A stretch of 64,000 nucleotides of DNA, from NCBI RefSeq assembly GCF_007993655.1, contig NZ_CP029077.1:1048744-1112743 (forward strand). Reading direction: 5' to 3'. The position numbers and the translations under genes are program-made. This DNA comes from Candidatus Deianiraea vastatrix. GTDB taxonomy: Bacteria > Pseudomonadota > Alphaproteobacteria > Rickettsiales > Deianiraeaceae. The notes beneath the pieces were generated by a model, which did not search any database, was not told where the DNA came from, and was given only the letters and a program-made list of their open reading frames with translations. Positions 1-8,890 of the stretch are shown one piece after another (the stretch's first letter is position 1; each line of letters begins with the position of its first letter).

Positions 1-14
1 GTAGCAACAGAATA

Positions 15-524
15 TTAAATATTTCTTGACATACCTTTGGAATTTCCCGAATTAGCTCTAGCTTCTTGAGTAGCTTGATGAATTCCTTTTTCTTGTAAAG
101 TATTTAAGTCCATATTTCTTAGATTTTCAATAGTTTGTTTTGCTAATTTAGAAGTCATTTTACCAACAACAACATCTGCAATATCTGCAACACCAACAAT
201 TTTATCTTTAACAACTTCTTTTTTAATTTCTTGTTTCTTGTCTAATACTTCTATACCTTGCTCTTGATATAGGTTTTGTGCAACTTGATTTTCCAATTCA
301 TTATCAATATTTTGCTCAACTTCATTTTCATTTGTATCTATTTTTCTTTCTTCAGGTTTTTTATTTGGAGTAAAGACTTTTTTAGAAATATCACCAGCTG
401 CAAACAAACTATCAACTACTATACCTGCTGTAACTTTATTTAGTTTTCTAAAACCTAAATAAAAGACGAAAAAGAATAGAAGAGAGCCTGCTATATACTG
501 AAAAATATCTGACAATAAATCCAT
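15..524 (-). CDS. Hypothetical single-pass membrane protein
   Basis: I do not recognise this 169-aa protein. An N-terminal hydrophobic segment (about residues 8-27) is followed by a basic stretch and a long charged region rich in Glu, Lys, Asn and Gln (about 50-110), probably disordered or coiled, then a Lys/Gln/Asn-rich tail. This predicts an inner-membrane anchor with a cytoplasmic tail. Its promoter side is the intergenic region with the unusual cluster of TGACAA hexamers, one of which overlaps its first codons. Function unknown. Confidence 0.6.
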   Translation of the reverse strand: MDLLSDIFQYIAGSLLFFFVFYLGFRKLNKVTAGIVVDSLFAAGDISKKVFTPNKKPEERKIDTNENEVEQNIDNELENQVAQNLYQEQGIEVLDKKQEIKKEVVKDKIVGVADIADVVVGKMTSKLAKQTIENLRNMDLNTLQEKGIHQATQEARANSGNSKGMSRNI

Positions 525-692
525 TTAAATTGACAAAAACACAAAATATCTGACAAACTTTTTTCATAATTGTCAATATTTTTTTAAATTATTAGAAAAT
601 TTTGTCAATTTTTAAAAACTGACAATTTTTAAAGAAAAAGTGACAATTAGAAATATTCATATTTTATAAGGGTTTTTTATATAAACTGACAA
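510..692. promoter_or_regulatory. Cluster of eight TGACAA/TTGTCA hexamers
   Basis: TGACAA occurs on the + strand at 510, 531, 551, 620, 641 and 687. Its complement TTGTCA occurs at 570 and 602. Two of these read TTGACA on the minus strand, so some may serve as -35 elements for the 169-aa gene, but the number exceeds what one promoter needs. The stretch fills the gap between that gene and comF. I infer a possible operator array or iteron-like element. No protein is known to me that binds this word here. Confidence 0.4.
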
Positions 693-736
693 AAGTAACA
701 ATGTAATAAATAATAATATTAATATATCTTTATATT

Positions 737-1477
737 TTATTTATCATTAAATTTAAGAGCTCTTGAAAAAGATATACATACAATTTCGATATTTGAATTA
801 TATTTTTTCAAAACTTTTGATACTTCATTAAAGGTTGTTCCAGTTGTAAAAACATCATCAATTATAACAATTTTTTTTATTTTAGAAACTAAATCTTTAT
901 CTAAAACGGAAAAGCAATTTTTTAAATTTGTTACTCTTTCTTCAACATTAAGACTTGATTGTTTTCTAGTTTTTTTAATTTTTGCTAAAACGATTGGATT
1001 ATAATTTACTTTTGTTAATTTTGATATATGCTTTGCTATTAGGCAAGAGTGATTAAATTTTCTTTTTCTCAAAGTTTCTTTATCACTTGGAATACCTGTT
1101 ATTATATCACATTTTTCGATAATATTAGAAAATTTTATATTTATCATAAATGCAATATTTTTTGCAATAGACAGATTATCACCATATTTTAAGTCAAGAA
1201 TCATTTTTTTTGTATTTTCTGCATAAACACAAACACTTCTTGCAATATCGTAGTAAATTTTTGGATTTGAGAGACATTGCTGACATAGTGCATCTTTATT
1301 AATTTCAAATTTATATGGAATTCCGCACTTTATACATATTGGATTTTCAATAAAGTCAATATCTTTCCAGCAATCTTGACATAAAAAGCCTTCACTTAAA
1401 TGTTTTTTACACACTTTGCATGTGTTAAAAAATAAAATATTTAGTATGTTTTTTAAAAATTTATAAAAAATATTCAT
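737..1477 (-). CDS. comF: ComF family phosphoribosyltransferase
   Basis: A ComF/GntX-type protein of 246 aa, a normal length. The N-terminus carries a zinc-ribbon-like set of Cys pairs (C20/C23, C33/C36, C48/C51, C65/C68). The C-terminal half is a type I phosphoribosyltransferase with the PRPP-binding signature IVIIDDVFTTGTT at residues 203-215. In naturally transformable bacteria ComF helps import or process transforming DNA; in others its role is unclear. It stands alone, reading away from the DsbA-like gene. The ATG follows an A-rich leader with no Shine-Dalgarno. Confidence 0.9.
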   Translation of the reverse strand: MNIFYKFLKNILNILFFNTCKVCKKHLSEGFLCQDCWKDIDFIENPICIKCGIPYKFEINKDALCQQCLSNPKIYYDIARSVCVYAENTKKMILDLKYGDNLSIAKNIAFMINIKFSNIIEKCDIITGIPSDKETLRKRKFNHSCLIAKHISKLTKVNYNPIVLAKIKKTRKQSSLNVEERVTNLKNCFSVLDKDLVSKIKKIVIIDDVFTTGTTFNEVSKVLKKYNSNIEIVCISFSRALKFNDK

Positions 1478-1546
1478 TTTTACTTGATTATTAAATTTTT
1501 TTGTTATTACTAGTTAAAAGATTGTAATCATAATTTTATTGTCAAT

Positions 1547-2350
1547 ATGAATGTAAAAAGTTTATTAAATTTTAAGTCATTTTTTTCTAAAATGAGCAAT
1601 GTTTGTTGCAGAAAAAATAAATGTAGCACTGAAGGTTCTAGCTGTGAGAAAAAAAAGTGTTGTCCATGCAGATGTATCTTAAAAATAGTTTTATCTTTAT
1701 TATTTTTATCTTTATTTAACTTTTTCTTTGTAAAATTTTACATAAAGGGTCATGGTCAAGAAATAGTTGATGCTGTTAATGCTTCATTTGCAAAACAAAA
1801 AGAAGAGAAAATGGCAAATTCTAAGAAAAACGCTTCTGTTGAGTATGAAAAATTAATAAAAGACTCATCAGTTCCATTTATTGGTGATAAAAATTCTAAC
1901 AACATTATAATTGAAATATTTGATTATAACTGTGGATATTGCAAAAAAGCAAATGATGAAATTAGAAGATTATTCCAAAAAAGAAATGATGTTAAGGTTT
2001 TATTAATTAACGCTCCGATTATGAGTGAAGCTTCATTGGTTGCTGCAAAGGCTTCAATTGCTGTATTTGCTAAAGATCCTGAGCATTTTGATGATTTCCA
2101 CTTTAGATTAATGAATCACAAGGGTCAAATATCTCCGCAAGATGTTTATGATATAGCTCAAGCCTCTACAAAAGGTCGTTACAAGGCTGTTAAAGATGAA
2201 ATGGAGTCAAAGAAAACTGAAGAAGCTATTCAAGCAAGTTATGATATTTTAAGATCTCTTAGTATACAAGGAACTCCTGCATTTATTATTGCTGGAGATT
2301 TAATACCTGGATTTGTTCCTGCTGAGGAATTATTAAAGCGTTTGAAATAG
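1547..2350 (+). CDS. DsbA-family thiol oxidoreductase with Cys-rich N-terminal tail
   Basis: A membrane-anchored thioredoxin-fold protein of 267 aa. One TM helix (about residues 44-64) is followed by a coiled segment and a DsbA/Com1-like domain with active site CGYC (129-132) and a cis-Pro loop ending in GTPAF. It should act in the periplasm on disulfides of exported proteins. The odd part is the predicted cytoplasmic tail: eight cysteines between residues 20 and 43, including CC and CCPCRC, which could bind metal. A start at M16 would still retain all eight. Possible substrates nearby in the genome include the Cys-rich pilin at 16 kb (inference). Confidence 0.85.
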   Translation: MNVKSLLNFKSFFSKMSNVCCRKNKCSTEGSSCEKKKCCPCRCILKIVLSLLFLSLFNFFFVKFYIKGHGQEIVDAVNASFAKQKEEKMANSKKNASVEYEKLIKDSSVPFIGDKNSNNIIIEIFDYNCGYCKKANDEIRRLFQKRNDVKVLLINAPIMSEASLVAAKASIAVFAKDPEHFDDFHFRLMNHKGQISPQDVYDIAQASTKGRYKAVKDEMESKKTEEAIQASYDILRSLSIQGTPAFIIAGDLIPGFVPAEELLKRLK

Positions 2351-2369
2351 TAATTTAATTCTTTAATTT

Positions 2370-4961
2370 ATGGCAAAGGGTTATTTAGATAAAGTTAGTA
2401 TTTTGGGAAAAGATTATTCTTATTATAATATAGTAGAATTTTCAAAAAATCACGGTATTGATTTATCTAAAACGCCTTTTTCCATAAAGATTTTAATTGA
2501 AAATCTACTTAGAAGTGGATTTGAAGAAGAAAAAATTGCCGAATTTGTAAAGCATAAGAATGCAAATGGAGATTTTGAATTTCCATTTTTCCCATCTCGT
2601 GTTTTAATGCAAGATTTTACCGGTGTTCCGGCTGTTGTAGACCTTGCGGCAATGAGAAATGAAATGATTAAAAGAGGGAAAAATCCAGACTTGGTAAATC
2701 CCCTTAATCAAACAGATCTTGTAATTGACCACTCAATACAGGTTGATAGCTGGGCTGGTGAAAATTCTCATAATGAGAATTTGGGTCTTGAGTTTGAAAG
2801 GAATAAAGAAAGATACGAATTTTTAAAGTGGGGTCAATCTGCTTTTAACAATTTTAAAGTTGTTCCGCCTGGAATGGGTATTTGTCATCAAATTAATCTT
2901 GAATTTCTTGCCCCGATTGTCTCGCAAAAAGATGGAGTTTTATTTCCAGACACTGTAGTTGGAACAGACTCGCATACAACAATGATTAACGGAATTGGCG
3001 TTTTGGGCTGGGGTGTTGGCGGAATTGAAGCTGAATCTGTAATGTTAAATCAGCCTATATACATGACTAAGCCTGATGTTGTTGGTGTGAAATTGACTGG
3101 CAAACTTGCAAGCGGAGTTGGAGCTATGGATTTAGTTTTAACTATTACAAATTTACTTCGTAAAAAGGGAGTTGTTGGAAAATTTGTTGAATATTTTGGC
3201 TCTGGGGTTTCAAATTTAACTCTTCCAGATAGGGCGACAATTGCGAATATGTCTCCTGAATACGGGGCGACATGTGGAATTTTTGCAATAGATCAAGAGT
3301 CTATTGAGTATGCAAAATTATCTGGCAGAAGTGATGAGCAAATTGCAATAATAAAGGAATATGCAAAAGTGCAAAATATTTGGTTTAATCCTGAGGTTGA
3401 TCCGCAATATGACGATGTTTTGGAGGTTGATTTATCGTCAATACAACCGGTTTTAGCTGGACCTAAAAGACCTCAAGATAAGGTTTTAATGAGCGAAGTT
3501 GGAAAAAGCTTCAAGGCTTTAATTGATGGAAATTTTGAATATGAAAAGGAAAAATTATCGCATGGTAGTGTTGTAATAGCTGCAATTACTTCGTGCACGA
3601 ATACATCAAATCCATATTCTTTAATGGCGGCTGGGTTACTTGCAAAAAAAGCCGTTGAAATGGGAATAAAGGTTCCAAATTTTGTCAAGACTTCGTTTTC
3701 CCCTGGGTCTCAGGTTGTTGGAAAGTATATGCAAGATTCGGGCTTACAGGCGTATATGGATAAGCTTGGTTTTAATATAGTTGGCTATGGTTGCATGACA
3801 TGTATTGGAAATTCCGGCCCTTTAAAGCAGGAATTTGAAAACGAGATTAATGAAAAAAGTCTAACTGTTGCCGCTGTGATTTCTGGAAATAGAAATTTTG
3901 AAGGAAGGGTTCATCCTCTTGTAAAGGCAAATTATCTTGCATCTCCTGCGATTGTTATTGCATATGCGATAGCGGGAAATGTTAGTATTGATCTTTTGAA
4001 AGACCCAATAGCAAATGTCTCAGGTAGGGATATTTTCTTTAAAGATTTAATGCCAAGTAGTGATGAAATAAGCGAGGTTGTGGGGCGATATTTGTCGTCG
4101 AATATTTTTACACAAAAGTATAGCGTTGTCTTTGATGGCGATGAAAATTGGAAGAAAGTTGAAAGTGTAAAAAGCAATGTGTATAAATGGAATGACAAGA
4201 GTACATATATAGAAAATCCGCCTTATTTTGAAAAATCTGGGGAAATTTCTGATATTAAATCTGCACGCATTATAGCGCATTTTGGTGATTCTATAACCAC
4301 GGATCACATTTCACCTGCGGGAAATATATCTATTAAATCTCCTGCTGCGAAGTATTTACTTGATAGCGGGGTTGAAAAGAAAGACTTTAATTCATATGGC
4401 GCAAGAAGGGGTTCTCACAGCGTAATGATGAGGGGGACTTTTGCAAATATTCGTATTAAAAATTTACTTTTAGACGGGCTTGAGGGCGGTCTTGCAAAGT
4501 CAAAAAGCGGAAATATTGAAAGCATATACGATGTTGCGATGGAAAATAAGGCAGATGGCGTGAAATCTATCATTTTTGCAGGTAAGGAGTATGGCTCTGG
4601 CTCGTCTCGTGATTGGGCGGCAAAGGGAACTAAATTACTTGGAATTGCGGCGGTTATTGCAGAGTCTTTTGAGAGAATTCATAGGTCTAATCTTGCTGGA
4701 ATGGGTGTTTTACCGCTTGAATTTACATCTGGCATTAAGGCATCTGATCTTGATTTAAAAAATGTAAAAAATATTGATATAACTGGTATTTCAAAAAACA
4801 TGACAACAAAGCAGGTTCTTAAATGTAAATTGCATTATGAAGATGGAAATAGCCGTGAAATTGATGTTTTATGCAGGCTTGATACCGCTGTTGAGATTAA
4901 ATATTTCTTTGCAGGAAGTATATTTCACTATGTTGCGGATTTACTTGAGTCAAAAGAGTAG
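2370..4961 (+). CDS. acnA: Aconitate hydratase A
   Basis: Aconitase of the AcnA/IRP type, 863 aa, isomerising citrate and isocitrate in the TCA cycle. The [4Fe-4S] ligands are visible as C409 (in TSCTNTSNP) and C475/C478 (in GCMTCIGNSGP). Substrate-binding stretches GTDSHTTM and the C-terminal swivel domain motifs (GDSITTDHISPAG, GSGSSRDWAAKG) are intact. It starts 19 bp after the DsbA-like gene and is followed by two very small genes, suggesting one transcription unit. Nothing is missing compared with free-living homologues. Confidence 0.97.
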   Translation: MAKGYLDKVSILGKDYSYYNIVEFSKNHGIDLSKTPFSIKILIENLLRSGFEEEKIAEFVKHKNANGDFEFPFFPSRVLMQDFTGVPAVVDLAAMRNEMIKRGKNPDLVNPLNQTDLVIDHSIQVDSWAGENSHNENLGLEFERNKERYEFLKWGQSAFNNFKVVPPGMGICHQINLEFLAPIVSQKDGVLFPDTVVGTDSHTTMINGIGVLGWGVGGIEAESVMLNQPIYMTKPDVVGVKLTGKLASGVGAMDLVLTITNLLRKKGVVGKFVEYFGSGVSNLTLPDRATIANMSPEYGATCGIFAIDQESIEYAKLSGRSDEQIAIIKEYAKVQNIWFNPEVDPQYDDVLEVDLSSIQPVLAGPKRPQDKVLMSEVGKSFKALIDGNFEYEKEKLSHGSVVIAAITSCTNTSNPYSLMAAGLLAKKAVEMGIKVPNFVKTSFSPGSQVVGKYMQDSGLQAYMDKLGFNIVGYGCMTCIGNSGPLKQEFENEINEKSLTVAAVISGNRNFEGRVHPLVKANYLASPAIVIAYAIAGNVSIDLLKDPIANVSGRDIFFKDLMPSSDEISEVVGRYLSSNIFTQKYSVVFDGDENWKKVESVKSNVYKWNDKSTYIENPPYFEKSGEISDIKSARIIAHFGDSITTDHISPAGNISIKSPAAKYLLDSGVEKKDFNSYGARRGSHSVMMRGTFANIRIKNLLLDGLEGGLAKSKSGNIESIYDVAMENKADGVKSIIFAGKEYGSGSSRDWAAKGTKLLGIAAVIAESFERIHRSNLAGMGVLPLEFTSGIKASDLDLKNVKNIDITGISKNMTTKQVLKCKLHYEDGNSREIDVLCRLDTAVEIKYFFAGSIFHYVADLLESKE

Positions 4962-4973
4962 TTTTATTTTATT

Positions 4974-5114
4974 ATGAGCAGAATTTGTCTAATTTTATTA
5001 ATGTTGGTTTTAGTTTCCTCTTGCCAAAGGAATAAGCCTTATGATTTAAAAAGCCCATGTATGTCTAAGGATGGTCCATGCGTTAGAAGGCCTGTTAATA
5101 CTTGGTTAAACTAA
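4974..5114 (+). CDS. Small lipoprotein (DUF2706-like)
   Basis: A 46-aa open frame starting ATG AGC AGA. It has a short hydrophobic signal and a lipobox ending LVSSC (Cys17), then a 30-residue mature part containing KSPC and PCVRRPVN. From memory the pattern PY-[DE]-[LI]-KSPC...PCVRRP-[IV]-N matches a tiny Rickettsiales lipoprotein family annotated DUF2706; this needs a profile search. It lies 12 bp after acnA. The mature protein has two further cysteines (in SPC and GPC) that could pair in the periplasm. It is easily missed because of its size. Confidence 0.7.
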   Translation: MSRICLILLMLVLVSSCQRNKPYDLKSPCMSKDGPCVRRPVNTWLN

Positions 5115-5130
5115 AGTCTTTAATATAGAT

Positions 5131-5349
5131 ATGTTTGAATCAAAATATAATCAATCGCTAAAGAGGGTTATACAGAAAGTAAAGGACAAAAACTCTTCAA
5201 ATATGCTTGATGAATTTATTGCAGATGAGTTAAATAGTGACAATAGTATATCGAAAGATTTAAAAGAGGTATCTTTGGATGAAGATAAAAGATATAATGA
5301 TTCTCTTCAAAAGCTTATGGATATGATGAAGTCTGATAAGAAGAAGTAA
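5131..5349 (+). CDS. Small hypothetical protein
   Basis: 72-aa, highly charged, probably all-helical soluble protein with no signal peptide or TM segment. I do not recognise the family. It lies between the small lipoprotein and the AGCS symporter with only 4 bp to the latter, so co-transcription from acnA onward is likely. The ATG follows an AT-rich leader. Coding character is supported by tight packing and the absence of any competing frame. Confidence 0.6.
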   Translation: MFESKYNQSLKRVIQKVKDKNSSNMLDEFIADELNSDNSISKDLKEVSLDEDKRYNDSLQKLMDMMKSDKKK

Positions 5350-5353
5350 TTTT

Positions 5354-6616
5354 ATGTCTGATATAATAATTAAATTGGCGTTTTTGGAATTTTTTAATGT
5401 TCCTTTAATAGTATATTTTTTTGCGTTTTTTTCTATATATTTATCTTTATATTGTAAATTTTTTCATATAAGAAATATAAAGAATATAGCGTCTTTTTTA
5501 AAAACGAAAGATTCTGGGAATAAGTCAAATCTTGGTGTTTTAATGGCATGTGTTGGAACTGTTATTGGGATTGGAAATATAATAGGTGGTGGGATGAGTG
5601 TTAAAATTGCAGGTCCGGGAGTATTATTTTGGATTTTAGTTGCATGTCTTTTTGCAAGTGCATTAAAATTTTTCGAGACTATGACATGCCTTGAGTATAA
5701 GAAAGCTAATGAAACTGTAGGTAATATATCATATTTTTGCATAAGATCTTCTTTTGGTAAGTTTTTTTCCAAGCCTTTTTCTATAATATATATTTTATGT
5801 TTTTCTATTGGTTATTTTGTAAATGGGTTAATGCAGGTTAATCAGATATTTTCAATTCTTGATTTTTCGATGACTACTAATTACATTTTTGCATTTTTTA
5901 TTTCAGTATTTATATTTTATATTTTAAAAAATGGAATAACGCATCTTTCTAGTTTTATGGGAAAGGTTGTGCCGATTATGATGATTTTATATGTTATAAT
6001 ATGCTTATTTTCTATAGCTAAGTCAGAAAATGGGTTTTTGGGAACTGCAAGGATTATTATTGATAATGCTTTTTCTACAAGTTCTATTGGAATAGGATTT
6101 ATGATTGGGTATGCAATAAGAAGGCTTTGTTTTGCTGCGGATATTGGAACTGGGCTTTCTGGCACTATATCTGCAGATATTAAGCAAGATCCAAAAAAGC
6201 AAGGTGTTGTTTCTGTATTTGAAATAATTTTTGTTGGAATTAGCGTTTTTATGACGGGATTTACAGTTGTTGCATCTGGAATTGATGTTTCAGATTTACA
6301 TGGTGTTGAGATAATGAATAATGCGATATATCAAAGTGATATTGTTAAAATTATTTTTGCATTGATAATATTCCTGTTTGGAATTACGACTGCTTGTTCT
6401 TGTGGATTTTTAGCACAGCAAGGCTTTAGGGTTTTTGGAAAGAAGTTTATTGTTCAGATAATTCTTATTTTATATCCAATTTTAACTTTCTTTGCTTTTA
6501 AAATAGGCTTTTCACCTATATTAAACATTATAGATTCGTGTTTAATTCTTGCTGCTGTGATTAATATAGTTGCTATATTTAACTATAGGAAATTTTTTAA
6601 GACACAAACTATTTGA
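5354..6616 (+). CDS. AGCS-family sodium:amino acid symporter
   Basis: A 420-aa polytopic membrane protein with about ten hydrophobic segments. The stretch GTVIGIGNIIGGGMSVKIAG followed by PGVLFWI is the signature region of the alanine/glycine:cation symporter family, as is ADIGTGLSG further on. It would import a small neutral amino acid with Na+. It is slightly shorter than typical family members (about 450-480 aa). Its 3' end overlaps the convergent HxlR gene by 8 bp, so the two are not co-transcribed. Confidence 0.85.
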   Translation: MSDIIIKLAFLEFFNVPLIVYFFAFFSIYLSLYCKFFHIRNIKNIASFLKTKDSGNKSNLGVLMACVGTVIGIGNIIGGGMSVKIAGPGVLFWILVACLFASALKFFETMTCLEYKKANETVGNISYFCIRSSFGKFFSKPFSIIYILCFSIGYFVNGLMQVNQIFSILDFSMTTNYIFAFFISVFIFYILKNGITHLSSFMGKVVPIMMILYVIICLFSIAKSENGFLGTARIIIDNAFSTSSIGIGFMIGYAIRRLCFAADIGTGLSGTISADIKQDPKKQGVVSVFEIIFVGISVFMTGFTVVASGIDVSDLHGVEIMNNAIYQSDIVKIIFALIIFLFGITTACSCGFLAQQGFRVFGKKFIVQIILILYPILTFFAFKIGFSPILNIIDSCLILAAVINIVAIFNYRKFFKTQTI

Positions 6617-6980
6617 TGTTATTATCTGAGTTGAATTTATTAATATTTTCTTGTACAAGATGAGCGTTTTCTTCTGCCCATTTTGAAAGTGAGTCAATTG
6701 GTGTTGTAAGAGAAAGACCAAGTTTTGTTAATTTATATTCAACTTTTGGGGGAATTTGAGGAAACATATGCCTTTCAATGATACCGGATTTTTCAAATTC
6801 TCTAAGCTGTTTTGTAAGCTCTGCTTGAGTTATATTATGTAAAGTTTTTTGCAGTTCTCCAAATCTCATAGTGTGATTTTCTGCTTGTAAAAGATTATGT
6901 ATAATTCCAATAGCCCATTTATTTGCAAGAAGACTTAATGTTAAAAAAACAGGACATTTAAAATTGCCTTTTTTTGTCAT
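6609..6980 (-). CDS. HxlR-family transcriptional regulator
   Basis: A 123-aa winged-helix regulator with the HxlR signature: an N-terminal Cys (CPVFLTLSLLANKWAIGII), MRFGELQKTLHNITQAELT and a C-terminal VEYKLT wing. Such proteins bind DNA as dimers and respond to small molecules or redox through the N-terminal Cys. It converges on the symporter gene and diverges from ispDF, so its target could be either itself or ispDF (inference). Regulators of this type are uncommon in reduced Rickettsiales genomes. Confidence 0.85.
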   Translation of the reverse strand: MTKKGNFKCPVFLTLSLLANKWAIGIIHNLLQAENHTMRFGELQKTLHNITQAELTKQLREFEKSGIIERHMFPQIPPKVEYKLTKLGLSLTTPIDSLSKWAEENAHLVQENINKFNSDNNIK

Positions 6981-7067
6981 TTTTATTTACTAATATTGAC
7001 TTTTTATACTACATAAATTACAATTTTCAAGTTTTTTTTATTAAAGTTATATTAAATGGATTAATTC

Positions 7068-7095
7068 TTGACTTTTGAAAAAAATATTATATCTT
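7068..7095 (+). promoter_or_regulatory. Candidate promoter of ispDF
   Basis: TTGACT, a 16-nt spacer, then TATCTT, ending 22 bp before the ispDF start. The -35 box is a one-base variant of the consensus; the -10 is weaker. No Shine-Dalgarno follows. Confidence 0.4.
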
Positions 7096-7116
7096 TTGGT
7101 AAATTTTTAGCTAAAA

Positions 7117-8304
7117 ATGTCTGTTATTGCTTTAATTGTTGCAGCTGGGCGTGGGTCTAGAATGGTTGCGGATTATGACATTCCAAAGCAATATTTGCCA
7201 CTTGGAAACAAAACGGTTCTTAGAAGGTCTGTTGAGGCATTTGTAAATCACCCTGAAATTGATAATGTTTTAGTCGTTATACATCCATCTGATGAGGATT
7301 TATACAAGGAGTCAGTTGCTGGGCTCGATATTTTACCTCCTGTACTTGGTGGGGCGACTCGTCAAGAGTCTGTTCGTCGTGGTCTTGAATTTTTAGCACA
7401 AATTTCGCCGCAAAAGATATTAATTCACGATGTTGCAAGGCCATTTGTTGACAAAAAAACAATATCTGCTGTTGTTAATGAACTTGATTATTCTCGTGCG
7501 GTTTTACCTGCTGTTTTAATTGAGGATACTATAAAGAAATGTGATAATGCTAAGGTATTATGGACTGTTGATAGGTCTGAGCTTTGGCGGGCGCAAACTC
7601 CGCAAGGCTTTATTTATAGTGAGATTTTAGCAAATCATCAAATGTATAAGCACATGTCTTTTACAGATGACTGTGCAATAGCTGAGCATGCAAATATACC
7701 GGTTACAATAGTTGTTGGGTCTCAAAACAACTTTAAAATTACGACAGATTCAGATTACGACAGGGCAGAGCAGTTAATTGCGTCAATGTCAAATAATGTA
7801 AGCCTTGATTACAGAGTTGGAATTGGGTATGATATTCATCGTTTTACAAATGAGAGGTCGGCAAATGGGTCTATTACGCTTGGGTGTGTTGTTGTTCCGC
7901 ATGAGTTTAAAATTGATGCGCATTCAGATGGAGATTGCGTTTCGCATGCTGTTATAGATTCCATTTTAGGAGCTTTAAATAAGGGGGATATAGGCACGCA
8001 TTTTCCAAATACAGATGAGAAGTACAAAAATGCCAGCTCGATAGTATTTTTTGAAAAAATTAAGGCACTTTTAAAGATGAGTAGTGCAAAAATCAAGAAT
8101 ATAGACATAAACATTATAACGGAAAAGCCAAAAATTTCGCCGTATAGAGATTTAATATCTGCTGGAATTGCGGAAAATCTTGAAATTGACAAATCTTTAG
8201 TTTGCGTCAAGGGTAAGACAAAAGAGGGTTTAGATAGCGTTGGAAGTGGAAATGCAATAGAAGTTCAGGCGGTTTGTATGCTTGAGGTTAAAAGTATTGC
8301 TTAA
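7117..8304 (+). CDS. ispDF: Bifunctional IspD/IspF of the MEP isoprenoid pathway
   Basis: A fused enzyme of 395 aa. Residues 1 to about 225 are 2-C-methyl-D-erythritol 4-phosphate cytidylyltransferase, with the nucleotide-binding LIVAAGRGSRM start. Residues about 232-395 are 2-C-methyl-D-erythritol 2,4-cyclodiphosphate synthase, with GIGYDIHRF and the metal-binding DAHSDGDC. The two act at non-consecutive steps (third and fifth) of isopentenyl diphosphate synthesis. The fusion is common in Alphaproteobacteria, which supports the taxonomic reading. All key motifs are intact. Confidence 0.96.
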   Translation: MSVIALIVAAGRGSRMVADYDIPKQYLPLGNKTVLRRSVEAFVNHPEIDNVLVVIHPSDEDLYKESVAGLDILPPVLGGATRQESVRRGLEFLAQISPQKILIHDVARPFVDKKTISAVVNELDYSRAVLPAVLIEDTIKKCDNAKVLWTVDRSELWRAQTPQGFIYSEILANHQMYKHMSFTDDCAIAEHANIPVTIVVGSQNNFKITTDSDYDRAEQLIASMSNNVSLDYRVGIGYDIHRFTNERSANGSITLGCVVVPHEFKIDAHSDGDCVSHAVIDSILGALNKGDIGTHFPNTDEKYKNASSIVFFEKIKALLKMSSAKIKNIDINIITEKPKISPYRDLISAGIAENLEIDKSLVCVKGKTKEGLDSVGSGNAIEVQAVCMLEVKSIA

Positions 8305-8317
8305 ATTGGTTTTTTGT

Positions 8318-8815
8318 ATGAAGAAAAATGAAATTATATCTTTAGCTATAATTCTTGTAGCAATTTTACTTACTATATTTTTCTCATCTGGTAGTCAAAA
8401 TGCATCAAATAAAATGAATGTAAATATCGCAAAAGAGCAGAAAGTGACTCAAACTGGTGATTTGAGTCAATCAAGCGTTAACGGAAATGTTACTATACAT
8501 AATCATGTAACCGGCACTATTGTTGACAAAGATTTTAAATATACAGATATAAGTGAATTAAAGGATTTGAGTTTTGGCGATGTAAGAGCAAAGCAAAATG
8601 AAGTAGATATAGAGTTTTTTAAAAGGATTGCATTGGAGTATAGATATTTATCTGTTAGCAAATGCACTAAAGAAGAATTGAATTACTTTTGGAATAGGTA
8701 TATGAAATATTGTATGAATTTGGCTGAAAAGTCTTTTATAGAAAATAGTTATTCCAAGGTAGACTTAAAATGCAGCAGTGAGGTTCTTTATGAATTTAAG
8801 GAAAAGTGCACTTAA
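8318..8815 (+). CDS. Hypothetical membrane-anchored protein
   Basis: I do not recognise this 165-aa protein. I start it at ATG 8318 (MKKNEII...), because an upstream TTG start would overlap ispDF for no gain. It has one N-terminal TM helix (about residues 5-25), then a polar stretch with NVTIHNHVTGTIV, which looks beta-rich. The C-terminal part is charged, with three or four cysteines. Predicted periplasmic domain on an inner-membrane anchor. It lies between ispDF and the capsid gene; no functional link is visible. Confidence 0.55.
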   Translation: MKKNEIISLAIILVAILLTIFFSSGSQNASNKMNVNIAKEQKVTQTGDLSQSSVNGNVTIHNHVTGTIVDKDFKYTDISELKDLSFGDVRAKQNEVDIEFFKRIALEYRYLSVSKCTKEELNYFWNRYMKYCMNLAEKSFIENSYSKVDLKCSSEVLYEFKEKCT

Positions 8816-8890
8816 GGATGGCTAATTAATTTTTTTGCTTCCCAAAAATCACAACATAGTTTTGAAGCATATTAATTGTTTTTTTTAACT

